From Sulfurovum sp. (GTDB taxonomy: Bacteria; Campylobacterota; Campylobacteria; Campylobacterales; Sulfurovaceae): DNA of 5,045 nt. The position numbers were made by a program, and so were the translations under genes. Of this stretch, positions 1-5,045 are shown piece by piece. The stretch spans positions 1 to 5,045 of the forward strand of contig DQVJ01000070.1 of assembly GCA_015661795.1 (NCBI GenBank). Direction: 5' to 3'. Numbering within the stretch: position 1 is the first letter of the stretch; the number at the start of each line of letters is the position of its first letter. The notes under the pieces are model-generated. The model was given only the letters and a program-made list of their open reading frames with translations. It had not been told where the DNA came from and searched no databases.

Positions 1-459
1 ACCATCATACATGGTGATATCAAACGTGGGGGACGTGCCAAGGCTCTTACACTCTTTAAAAGTGGAAAAGCACAAGTACTCATAGCCACTGACATTGCAG
101 CAAGGGGTATAGACATACCTGAATTGCCACTGGTTATCAATTATGACTTGCCAGAACTCACTGATGATTTTACCCACCGCGTAGGACGGACAGGACGTGC
201 AAACCATAAAGGGCAAGTGATTACCCTACTTACTATTCATGACTATAATGCCTTCACTACCATAGAAAAACATCTTAAACTCAATATCAAACGTGACATT
301 ATGGAAGGTTTTGAGATAACAGACAAACAACCACGTCAAGCCCGTCCACGTAAAAAATCATTAAGAGAAAAAAAAGGATATATCGACTACGACAAAAAAC
401 GTAAATATACCTATGCTGCTCAGAAGAAAAAAAAGCAAGAGAGTAAAAAGAAAAAATAA
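1..459 (+). CDS. DEAD-box RNA helicase, C-terminal part (RhlE-like), 5' partial
   Basis: This is the RecA-like domain 2 and basic tail of an ATP-dependent RNA helicase that unwinds RNA duplexes, typically in ribosome assembly or mRNA turnover. The frame is open from base 1, so the start, the Walker A and DEAD motifs and domain 1 lie outside the window. Counting from the first codon, I see the HGD...R segment of motif IVa (codons 4-12), motif V ATDIAARGID (29-38), the NYDLP segment (47-51) and motif VI HRVGRTGR (59-66), whose arginines contact ATP and RNA. Family members usually have Q in the HGxxxQ stretch; here it is R9. From about codon 110 the protein becomes a lysine/arginine-rich tail ending in KKKK, a common RNA-binding extension of RhlE-type helicases. 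A TTG at 124 is only an internal codon. The family is certain; the RhlE subfamily is a probable assignment, since domain 1 is not visible. Confidence 0.93.
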   Translation, partial: TIIHGDIKRGGRAKALTLFKSGKAQVLIATDIAARGIDIPELPLVINYDLPELTDDFTHRVGRTGRANHKGQVITLLTIHDYNAFTTIEKHLKLNIKRDIMEGFEITDKQPRQARPRKKSLREKKGYIDYDKKRKYTYAAQKKKKQESKKKK

Positions 460-475
460 CCTCTAAGCTATTTTT
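452..475. terminator. Weak AT-only hairpin between convergent genes, possible bidirectional terminator
   Basis: AAAAATA (452-458) and TATTTTT (469-475) are perfect complements around a 10-base loop, and the structure spans both stop codons of the convergent helicase and GGDEF-EAL genes. Each strand ends in a U tract, as in a bidirectional terminator, but the stem has no G-C pairs, so the assignment is tentative. The A-rich arm also encodes the end of the helicase's lysine tail. Confidence 0.3.
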
Positions 476-1899
476 GTAAAAGGTAAACTTGGTTTAGAAA
501 ATAAATATCCTTGAAACAAATCACATCCCAATCTATATAATGTATCATACTGATCATTATATTCAACACCTTCGGCTACCACTTTAAACTCCATAGTTTG
601 TGCAAGAGCAATGATAGCTTTAATAAATTTTTGGTCCTGTGTGTTTGTACTGATATTCTCAGTAAAGGTACGATACAGTTTCAACTCTGAAAAAGGAAGT
701 CTATGTATATACGCTAGTGAAGAGTACCCTGCACCAAAATTATCTAGTGAAAAACGTATACCAATTTGACTTAACTCTTTCATGACTTTTTCAACACATG
801 CAAATTCTTTTGAGATATTGCTTTCAGTAATTTCCAACATTAAATATTTTGTATCAATATTATACTTAGCTATTGTTTTTTTAACAAAAGAGGCAAAACT
901 TTTATCTATAAAAGCTGTAGGACTGATGTTTATAGAGAGATGATCAAATTGATCTCCCAAACCTTCATCTTGCCATTTTTTCATTTGTTTACATGATGCT
1001 TCAAAAATATATTGATTAAACATCAACGTATATCCACTTAATTCAATCCAGCCTATAAATTTTCCAGCTGAAACAATCTCACCTTCTACATTCTTCCATC
1101 TAATGAGTGTTTCAAACGCTTTTATTTCACCTTTTTTATCTGTGATTGGCTGATAAAATAAGATAAATTTATCTTTATCAATCCCATTTTTCAATTCATT
1201 AGAAATTTTCAATTTAAAATCAACCTCTTTTTGCAAATTATCCTCAAAAAAGAAAAATTGATTTTTTCCTAACCGTTTGGCCTCATATAATGCCAAATCT
1301 GCTTCATGCATAATATTTTTCATTTCAGAGTTTTTCACAGAAAAAATACTGATTCCTATACTTACAGTTACACTATAACATCGTCCATCAATAGTAATAT
1401 CACTACTAAACTTTTCAGAGATTCTTGTAGCATACTCAATAGCTTTTTTTCTTGCTTCTTCATATGGGATATTAAGTGTCCCCATAACAAATGCAAATTC
1501 ATCTCCTGCAATTCTTGACAAACTTACATCTCCATCAAATGAAGCAACATCTTTTAATAATCGTTGTGATACTTGACGAAGACATTCATCTCCTGCAAGA
1601 TGCCCAAGTGAGTCATTAAAACGTTTAAAATTATCTAGATCTATAAGAAATAACATGCCATACGTATTTTTTCTATTGAACTTTGAACCTAATACAGTTT
1701 TTATTTTATTATTAAAGTATCGTCTGTTGGTTAAACCTGTCAAACTATCAATGTTCGATAATTTTTCTGCTTTAGCTTCTGCCAACTTTCTTGTTGAGAT
1801 TTCATCTTCAAGCTCTTTAAGCAAAGTTAATATTTCTTCATTCTTTTTATTTGCTGTAAAATTTTTCTGATTTTCTTGAATATTGTTTAACAGTACCAT
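463..1899 (-). CDS. GGDEF-EAL domain protein, AGDEF cyclase site and degenerate EAL site
   Basis: This 478-aa cytosolic protein belongs to the cyclic-di-GMP turnover family. Residues about 17-50 are a charged helix, probably coiled coil, with no sensor domain or membrane segment before it. The GGDEF domain (about 50-215) has DSLTGLTNRR (51-60), the metal aspartate region DLDNFK (87-92), NDxxGHxxGD (95-104) and the signature AGDEF (131-135). AGDEF is a variant found in some active diguanylate cyclases. The RxxD inhibitory site expected at 122-125 is DGDV, so product inhibition there is unlikely. The EAL domain (about 225-478) reads ETL at 263-265, keeps N324, E356, K407, E443 and Q463, but has DN instead of DD at 386-387 and KLY instead of KID at 407-409. 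I infer a cyclase with a weakened or non-catalytic EAL domain. The ATG has AAGGAG (1911-1906) six bases upstream. The gene converges on the helicase gene with three bases between the stops. Confidence 0.93.
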   Translation of the reverse strand: MVLLNNIQENQKNFTANKKNEEILTLLKELEDEISTRKLAEAKAEKLSNIDSLTGLTNRRYFNNKIKTVLGSKFNRKNTYGMLFLIDLDNFKRFNDSLGHLAGDECLRQVSQRLLKDVASFDGDVSLSRIAGDEFAFVMGTLNIPYEEARKKAIEYATRISEKFSSDITIDGRCYSVTVSIGISIFSVKNSEMKNIMHEADLALYEAKRLGKNQFFFFEDNLQKEVDFKLKISNELKNGIDKDKFILFYQPITDKKGEIKAFETLIRWKNVEGEIVSAGKFIGWIELSGYTLMFNQYIFEASCKQMKKWQDEGLGDQFDHLSINISPTAFIDKSFASFVKKTIAKYNIDTKYLMLEITESNISKEFACVEKVMKELSQIGIRFSLDNFGAGYSSLAYIHRLPFSELKLYRTFTENISTNTQDQKFIKAIIALAQTMEFKVVAEGVEYNDQYDTLYRLGCDLFQGYLFSKPSLPFTKIA

Positions 1900-1905
1900 T
1901 CATAA

Positions 1906-1911
1906 CTCCTT
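1906..1911 (-). promoter_or_regulatory. Shine-Dalgarno of the GGDEF-EAL gene
   Basis: AAGGAG on the minus strand lies six bases before the ATG at 1899. It fixes this start over another ATG at 1903-1901, which is in a different frame and too close to the site. Confidence 0.8.
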
Positions 1912-1959
1912 TTATAATACACTTTATGACATACGTTTGTTTGATAGGTGTATTATAAA
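1911..1959. repeat. Perfect 12-bp inverted repeat in the GGDEF-EAL promoter (pair A)
   Basis: TTTATAATACAC (1911-1922) is repeated as its exact reverse complement at 1948-1959, with 25 bases between. The distal arm contains the putative -10 box and the proximal arm abuts the Shine-Dalgarno. It is interleaved with a second perfect inverted repeat, so it may be a regulator-binding arrangement. The bases are A/T-rich, which raises the chance of coincidence. Confidence 0.6.
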
Positions 1960-1975
1960 TGAAAAATGTCATAAA
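1923..1975. repeat. Perfect 10-bp inverted repeat in the GGDEF-EAL promoter (pair B)
   Basis: TTTATGACAT (1923-1932) has its exact reverse complement at 1966-1975, with 33 bases between. Its left arm directly follows the left arm of pair A and resembles it (both begin TTTAT and contain an ACA or GACA core). The region can therefore be read as four related half-sites, two in each orientation. Confidence 0.55.
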
Positions 1976-1983
1976 AAAGTCAA
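1952..1983 (-). promoter_or_regulatory. Putative promoter of the GGDEF-EAL gene
   Basis: On the minus strand a perfect TATAAT occurs at 1957-1952. A TTGACT hexamer lies at 1983-1978, but the 20-base spacing is longer than the usual 17, so it may not act as a -35 box. In Campylobacterota the -35 element is often poorly conserved. Transcription from here would give a leader of roughly 45 bases that carries one arm of each inverted repeat. Confidence 0.45.
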
Positions 1984-1995
1984 AACAGAAATATG

Positions 1996-2739
1996 CTATT
2001 TTTTTCTAAATTGTGCAAACAAAGGATTATGATCAGAAATACCATGTGTTTTATCTACTTTATATGTGATTAATTCTACTCCTCTGTAAAATATAAAATC
2101 TAAATGATTCCCAAAAAAAGATTTTACCTTATCACTCCCTTGAAAAGGAACTATTTTAAGTGAAAGTTTTTCTCTGATTTCATGAAGCTTCAACATACGT
2201 TTTTTATTCCAGGTATTAAAATCACCAGCTATTATCATAGGGCCTTCATGTTCTTGTATCAGTGTTAAAAAACGTTCCATTTCTTTGTTATATCGTCCAG
2301 TCTCTCGAAAATTTATGGCATGAACATTTAGTATAAGAAGTTTACTTCCATCTTTAAAAGGATATAGACTTACAAGTAAACTTTTATGTGTGCCGATAAA
2401 ACTTTCTTTAGCTTCTGAGAGGCAGGCCAGTGCTTTTTGTGATTCTACTCTACTTGCTGAGAGTACACCATAAAAATTACCTTTTACCTCTAAGTTCGCA
2501 GCAGCATCAAAAGAAAAATCTGAAAACACACAATGTTTTTTATCTCTGAAAGTTGCTTCTTGTAGAAGTAAAAAATCAACGTTTTGTTCTTTTATAAAAT
2601 TCTCTAAATAAGGATAAAACTTACTATGTACCGTATTTTTCTTATGTATATTCCAGCAAAGAACGCCAAAAATTTCAGATACATGACCATCAGCACAGAA
2701 CTGAGATGCCTGATGATGTATAAGTGAGGGCACAAACAT
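1996..2739 (-). CDS. Endonuclease/exonuclease/phosphatase (EEP) family protein
   Basis: This 247-aa protein has the full set of motifs of the EEP metal-dependent phosphoesterase fold, which includes DNase I-like nucleases, AP endonucleases, sphingomyelinases and inositol phosphatases. I see the first-strand asparagine in CWNIHK (N30), the metal-binding glutamate in LLQEATF (E61), NVH (138-140) with its catalytic-type histidine, AGDFN (171-175), the LDFIF strand (213-217) and the terminal SDH (235-237). The site looks intact, so I infer catalytic activity, but the substrate cannot be read from the sequence. There is no clear signal peptide or membrane segment. The ATG overlaps the TAA of the upstream cardiolipin synthase (TAATG), and no good Shine-Dalgarno precedes it, which points to translational coupling. 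The pairing resembles E. coli ybhP beside clsB (ybhO), so a phospholipid-related phosphodiesterase role is a reasonable but unproved guess. Confidence 0.9.
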   Translation of the reverse strand: MFVPSLIHHQASQFCADGHVSEIFGVLCWNIHKKNTVHSKFYPYLENFIKEQNVDFLLLQEATFRDKKHCVFSDFSFDAAANLEVKGNFYGVLSASRVESQKALACLSEAKESFIGTHKSLLVSLYPFKDGSKLLILNVHAINFRETGRYNKEMERFLTLIQEHEGPMIIAGDFNTWNKKRMLKLHEIREKLSLKIVPFQGSDKVKSFFGNHLDFIFYRGVELITYKVDKTHGISDHNPLFAQFRKK

Positions 2740-4097
2740 TAGAGTAAAGGGGTAAACACTTTCAAGATATTTTCAAAAGCTTCACGTACTTTAGAAGGTT
2801 GCTTTATTCCTCTACTTGCATCAAGTATCAGTCCTTCCATCCATGATTCAAGGCTTAACATAAACTGATGAGAATAGACAAAAGAGACCACTTCATAATT
2901 TAAAAACAAACTACGATTATCGAAATTAACGGACCCTACCATACCACCTACATCATCAAATAGGATGGCTTTTGCATGAAGCATACCGCCTTTATATAAA
3001 ACCACATCTGCCCCTATATCATAAAGTTCTCGCATGTAGGGGTTTCTCACCAAGTCAACCAGTAGATTATCAGACTCTTTTGGAGTAATAAGTTTCACAT
3101 CTACACCTTTATGCTGAGCAATCACCAAAGCCTGTACTATATTCTCATCAGGTACAAAATAAGGTGTAACAATCCAAATACGTTTCTTGGCATTATAAAT
3201 GGCATTTAAGAGTACTTCATACAGAGCATCAGTATATACATCTGGACCTGAAGGGACTACTTGAACAATGCTGTTTCCTTCGTATGACTCTTCGGCTTTA
3301 AACTCCATTTTAACTTCTTCTTTGGTTGCATATACCCAGTCATTATGAAAAATAGAATAAAAACTATACACCGCCGGGCCATGAAGATAATAGAGTAAAT
3401 CCTGCCATCGCCTGCTCCCATCAGCTTCTCCCATGTACTCATTAGACAGATTCATACCACCGCTTAAAAGTCTAGTCTGATCAAATAGATAGATTTTACG
3501 ATGGTTTCGTAAGTTAATGTAGTTTTGAAAAGGACGTTTTAATACCGGTGTAAAAAAAGCCACCTCTCCACCCGCATCTTTTAATTCCTTAAAACCTTTA
3601 CGAGAAAAACTAGCACCCAGAGAACCTACCAAATCCATAAGTAGACGTACATGTACTCCCTCTTTTGCTTTGAGTGTCAATGCAGCCAAAATAGCTTTAG
3701 TTGTTTTGTCAAATTGAAATACATACGTACAGATATCGATGCTGTGTTTTGCATTTTTCATCTCTTCCATCATTTTATGATATGCTTCCACATCATCAGT
3801 GATAAGCTGATAACTATTACCTTTTGTCGCAGATGGTATACCATTTTTATTTAGTAAGTTTTGAAAATCATTGTTCGTATCGTCCAAAATATACGGATTG
3901 TCAATACTTTTTTGATGAAACTGTACATACTCTTTTTTATATTTTGATTCACGTTTTCGTGTACCAATAATAAAATAAAGAGGTGCTGCAATAAAAGGTA
4001 CAAACAAAATAGCCATCATCCATGATATCATACTTGTCGGAGACCGTTTTTGGTAAAGAATATGCCCAATAGCAGTAAAAACCAAAATACCACCCAC
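2739..4097 (-). CDS. cls: Cardiolipin synthase, PLD superfamily, membrane-anchored
   Basis: The product joins phosphatidyl groups to make cardiolipin at the inner membrane. With the numbering used here (452 aa), an N-terminal PLDc_N-type hydrophobic hairpin (about 1-45) is followed by two phospholipase D catalytic halves. Both HKD motifs are intact: H199, K201, D206 with the downstream GGMN, and H374, K376, D381 with the downstream GSVNFDNRS. A TPYFVPDE segment (311-318) is also typical of Cls. The coordinates use GTG at 4097, the only standard start codon in the open frame. That start is doubtful: it has no Shine-Dalgarno and cuts into the first membrane helix. Seventeen further in-frame codons reach an ATC at 4148 placed seven bases after AAAGGA, which would give about 469 aa and a complete first helix. 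The frame is closed upstream by TGA at 4163. The stop overlaps the start of the EEP gene by one base. Assignment to the ClsA-like group rests on the two N-terminal membrane helices. Confidence 0.93.
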   Translation of the reverse strand: MGGILVFTAIGHILYQKRSPTSMISWMMAILFVPFIAAPLYFIIGTRKRESKYKKEYVQFHQKSIDNPYILDDTNNDFQNLLNKNGIPSATKGNSYQLITDDVEAYHKMMEEMKNAKHSIDICTYVFQFDKTTKAILAALTLKAKEGVHVRLLMDLVGSLGASFSRKGFKELKDAGGEVAFFTPVLKRPFQNYINLRNHRKIYLFDQTRLLSGGMNLSNEYMGEADGSRRWQDLLYYLHGPAVYSFYSIFHNDWVYATKEEVKMEFKAEESYEGNSIVQVVPSGPDVYTDALYEVLLNAIYNAKKRIWIVTPYFVPDENIVQALVIAQHKGVDVKLITPKESDNLLVDLVRNPYMRELYDIGADVVLYKGGMLHAKAILFDDVGGMVGSVNFDNRSLFLNYEVVSFVYSHQFMLSLESWMEGLILDASRGIKQPSKVREAFENILKVFTPLL

Positions 4098-4145
4098 TAG
4101 AATGAGTACATATGTAAGTAAAAGTTGGGAAGGTGAATAATACTC

Positions 4146-4161
4146 GATGACTAATTCCTTT
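4146..4161 (-). promoter_or_regulatory. Shine-Dalgarno and probable non-standard (ATC) start of cardiolipin synthase
   Basis: AAAGGA (4161-4156) is followed after seven bases by ATC (4148-4146), in frame with the synthase. No ATG, GTG or TTG occurs in this frame between the TGA at 4163-4161 and the GTG at 4097. The added 17 residues begin IEYYSPSQLLL and complete the first hydrophobic helix. The codon could be a true rare start, or a mutated or misread ATG. Confidence 0.6.
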
Positions 4162-4176
4162 CACTTTTGATAAAAA

Positions 4177-4185
4177 ATTATATCA
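4177..4185 (-). promoter_or_regulatory. Putative extended -10 promoter of the cls-EEP operon
   Basis: The minus strand reads TGATATAAT, an exact extended -10 element (TG, one base, TATAAT). Transcription would begin near 4170, about 22 bases before the ATC at 4148 and upstream of the Shine-Dalgarno. No convincing -35 hexamer lies at normal spacing. Confidence 0.55.
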
Positions 4186-4211
4186 TAAAGAAAGGATAAA
4201 TATAATACATA

Positions 4212-4237
4212 AAGTCAAGTGACTAAGCACTTGACTT
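4212..4237 (-). terminator. Hairpin after aqpZ, probable terminator
   Basis: AAGTCAAGTG (4212-4221) and CACTTGACTT (4228-4237) form a perfect 10-bp stem with a 6-base loop, 8 bases past the aqpZ stop. On the minus strand the stem runs into TTTATGTATTATATTT, T-rich but not a clean U run. It likely separates aqpZ transcription from the cls promoter downstream, though read-through is possible. Confidence 0.65.
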
Positions 4238-4245
4238 CTGTACAA

Positions 4246-4938
4246 CTACTTGGATGTTGCAAAAAATTTCCAAACAAGTCCTGCCAAAATAGCACCTACA
4301 ATAGGAGCTGCCCAAAATACCCATACTTGACTAAGTGCAGCAGTATCTGCAAAGAGTGCTGCTGCCGTACTTCTAGCAGGGTTTACAGATGTATTTGATA
4401 CAGGAATAGAAATAAGATGAATAAGTGTCAACCCTAACCCAATAGCAATAGGAGCAAAACCTGCAGGTGCTCTCTCATCTGTTGAACCTAAGATGATAAA
4501 CAAAAACATAAAAGTCAAAACCACTTCTGTGATAACAACCGCAGTCAAATTATATTTACCCGGAGAAAGTTCTCCAAAACCGTTACTCGCAAATCCACCT
4601 GCTTCAAAACCTGCTTGACCTGAAGCTATCAGGTAAAGGACAAATGCCCCCAAAGCACCACCAATGACTTGTGCAACTATATATGGTAATAAATCTTTCG
4701 TCTCAAACTTTCCTGCAGACCAAAGTCCAAATGAAACTGCAGGATTAAAATGTCCCCCAGAGATATGCCCTACTGCATATGCCATCGTAAGTACAGTTAA
4801 ACCAAATGCAAATGCAACACCTACAAAACCTATGCCTAATTCTGGAAACCCAGCAGCCAAAACTGCAGATCCACATCCTCCAAGCACTAACCAAAATGTA
4901 CCAAAAAATTCAGCACCTAACTTTTTTCCCAATGTCAT
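4246..4938 (-). CDS. aqpZ: Aquaporin Z, water channel
   Basis: This 230-aa inner-membrane channel of the MIP family passes water down osmotic gradients. Length matches E. coli AqpZ (231 aa). It has six hydrophobic membrane segments and two pore half-helices carrying the NPA motifs at N65-P66-A67 (in GGHFNPAVS) and N186-P187-A188 (in NTSVNPARS). The selectivity filter positions are F43, H174, T183 and R189, the same residues at the same numbers as in E. coli AqpZ. They give a narrow, water-selective pore, whereas glycerol facilitators have a smaller residue in place of the histidine. The ATG is preceded by AAAGGA (4950-4945) at six bases, and the N-terminus MTLGKKLGAEFFGTF is typical. The gene has its own promoter and is followed by a hairpin, so it is probably transcribed alone. 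The start, family and selectivity class are well supported. Confidence 0.97.
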   Translation of the reverse strand: MTLGKKLGAEFFGTFWLVLGGCGSAVLAAGFPELGIGFVGVAFAFGLTVLTMAYAVGHISGGHFNPAVSFGLWSAGKFETKDLLPYIVAQVIGGALGAFVLYLIASGQAGFEAGGFASNGFGELSPGKYNLTAVVITEVVLTFMFLFIILGSTDERAPAGFAPIAIGLGLTLIHLISIPVSNTSVNPARSTAAALFADTAALSQVWVFWAAPIVGAILAGLVWKFFATSK

Positions 4939-4944
4939 ATTTTT

Positions 4945-4950
4945 TCCTTT
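4945..4950 (-). promoter_or_regulatory. Shine-Dalgarno of aqpZ
   Basis: AAAGGA on the minus strand lies six bases upstream of the ATG at 4938, supporting that start. Confidence 0.8.
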
Positions 4951-4973
4951 ATCTTAAGTTCTTCACACATATG

Positions 4974-4982
4974 AGTATAGCA
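4974..4982 (-). promoter_or_regulatory. Putative extended -10 promoter of aqpZ
   Basis: The minus strand reads TGCTATACT, an extended -10 element with five of six consensus bases in the hexamer. Transcription would start near 4967, giving a leader of roughly 30 bases. The upstream region is A/T-rich with no good -35 hexamer at 17 bases, as is common in Campylobacterota. Confidence 0.5.
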
Positions 4983-4992
4983 TATATATTTA

Positions 4993-5007
4993 TGATAATA
5001 TCTATCA
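4993..5007. promoter_or_regulatory. Palindromic site upstream of aqpZ, Fur-box-like
   Basis: TGATAATATCTATCA has perfect 5-bp arms (TGATA/TATCA) and matches 12 of the 14 fixed bases of the 15-bp Fur consensus TGATAATnATTATCA. It sits where a -35 element would be for the aqpZ promoter, a good position for a repressor. A/T richness makes chance matches fairly likely, so this is a candidate only. Confidence 0.3.
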
Positions 5008-5045
5008 AATTATATTTTTATTCACCAAAACATCTATTGTATGCT

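Noticed and set aside
124..126. TTG as a start for a separate 111-aa protein
   Set aside because: The frame is open back to base 1 and encodes helicase motifs IVa and V upstream, so TTG is an internal leucine codon.
1306..1870. Two plus-strand open frames antisense to the GGDEF-EAL gene (1306-1518 and 1655-1870)
   Set aside because: They are shadows of a strongly supported coding frame with no ribosome sites or recognisable domains.
3257..3854. Short open frames inside cardiolipin synthase (3257-3442 minus, 3651-3854 plus)
   Set aside because: Both lie wholly within the conserved catalytic coding sequence in other frames and show no independent gene features.
3949..4164. Minus-strand frame from GTG at 4164 overlapping the N-terminus of cardiolipin synthase
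   Set aside because: It is out of frame with the synthase, rich in aromatic and cysteine residues without family features, and has no ribosome site. The Shine-Dalgarno falls inside its own second and third codons.
4213..4218. TTGACT as a -35 box for the cls promoter
   Set aside because: It is 30 bases from the -10 element and is part of the aqpZ terminator stem, so the spacing and role do not fit.
4664..4957. Plus-strand open frame of 97 codons antisense to aqpZ
   Set aside because: It mirrors the codon structure of the real gene, is proline- and asparagine-rich, and matches no known family.

Overview
The window is AT-rich and gene-dense. It has compact intergenic gaps, AT-rich promoters with little -35 signal, and protein sequences typical of Campylobacterota (the former Epsilonproteobacteria). 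A Sulfurovum- or Sulfurimonas-like bacterium is my best guess, from general resemblance only. I see no mobile element, tRNA, rRNA or CRISPR array.

Layout. Bases 1-459 (+) hold the C-terminal part of a DEAD-box RNA helicase (RhlE-like), cut by the window's left edge. It converges, with 3 bases between the stop codons, on a run of four genes that all read on the minus strand. In their own 5'->3' direction these are: a water channel of the AqpZ type (4938-4246) with its own promoter and a 10-bp hairpin after it; a membrane-anchored cardiolipin synthase (4097-2739, probably starting further upstream at an ATC codon at 4148); an endonuclease/exonuclease/phosphatase (EEP) family protein (2739-1996) whose ATG overlaps the synthase stop by one base; and a cytosolic GGDEF-EAL protein (1899-463) with its own 96-bp upstream region.

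How they fit together. The synthase and the EEP protein look translationally coupled and probably form one operon. A PLD-type cardiolipin synthase beside an EEP gene is also known in E. coli (ybhP-ybhO/clsB), which suggests a job for the EEP protein in membrane lipid metabolism. AqpZ and cardiolipin synthase are both linked to osmotic and membrane homeostasis in other bacteria. The GGDEF-EAL protein keeps a plausible diguanylate cyclase site (AGDEF) but has substitutions at several conserved EAL-domain positions, so it may be a cyclase with a non-catalytic or weakened EAL domain.

The most notable points are the missing standard start codon for the full-length cardiolipin synthase, the degenerate EAL site, and two interleaved perfect inverted repeats packed into the promoter of the GGDEF-EAL gene. 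I find no clear sign of an undescribed multi-gene system; these are mostly known families with some unusual details.
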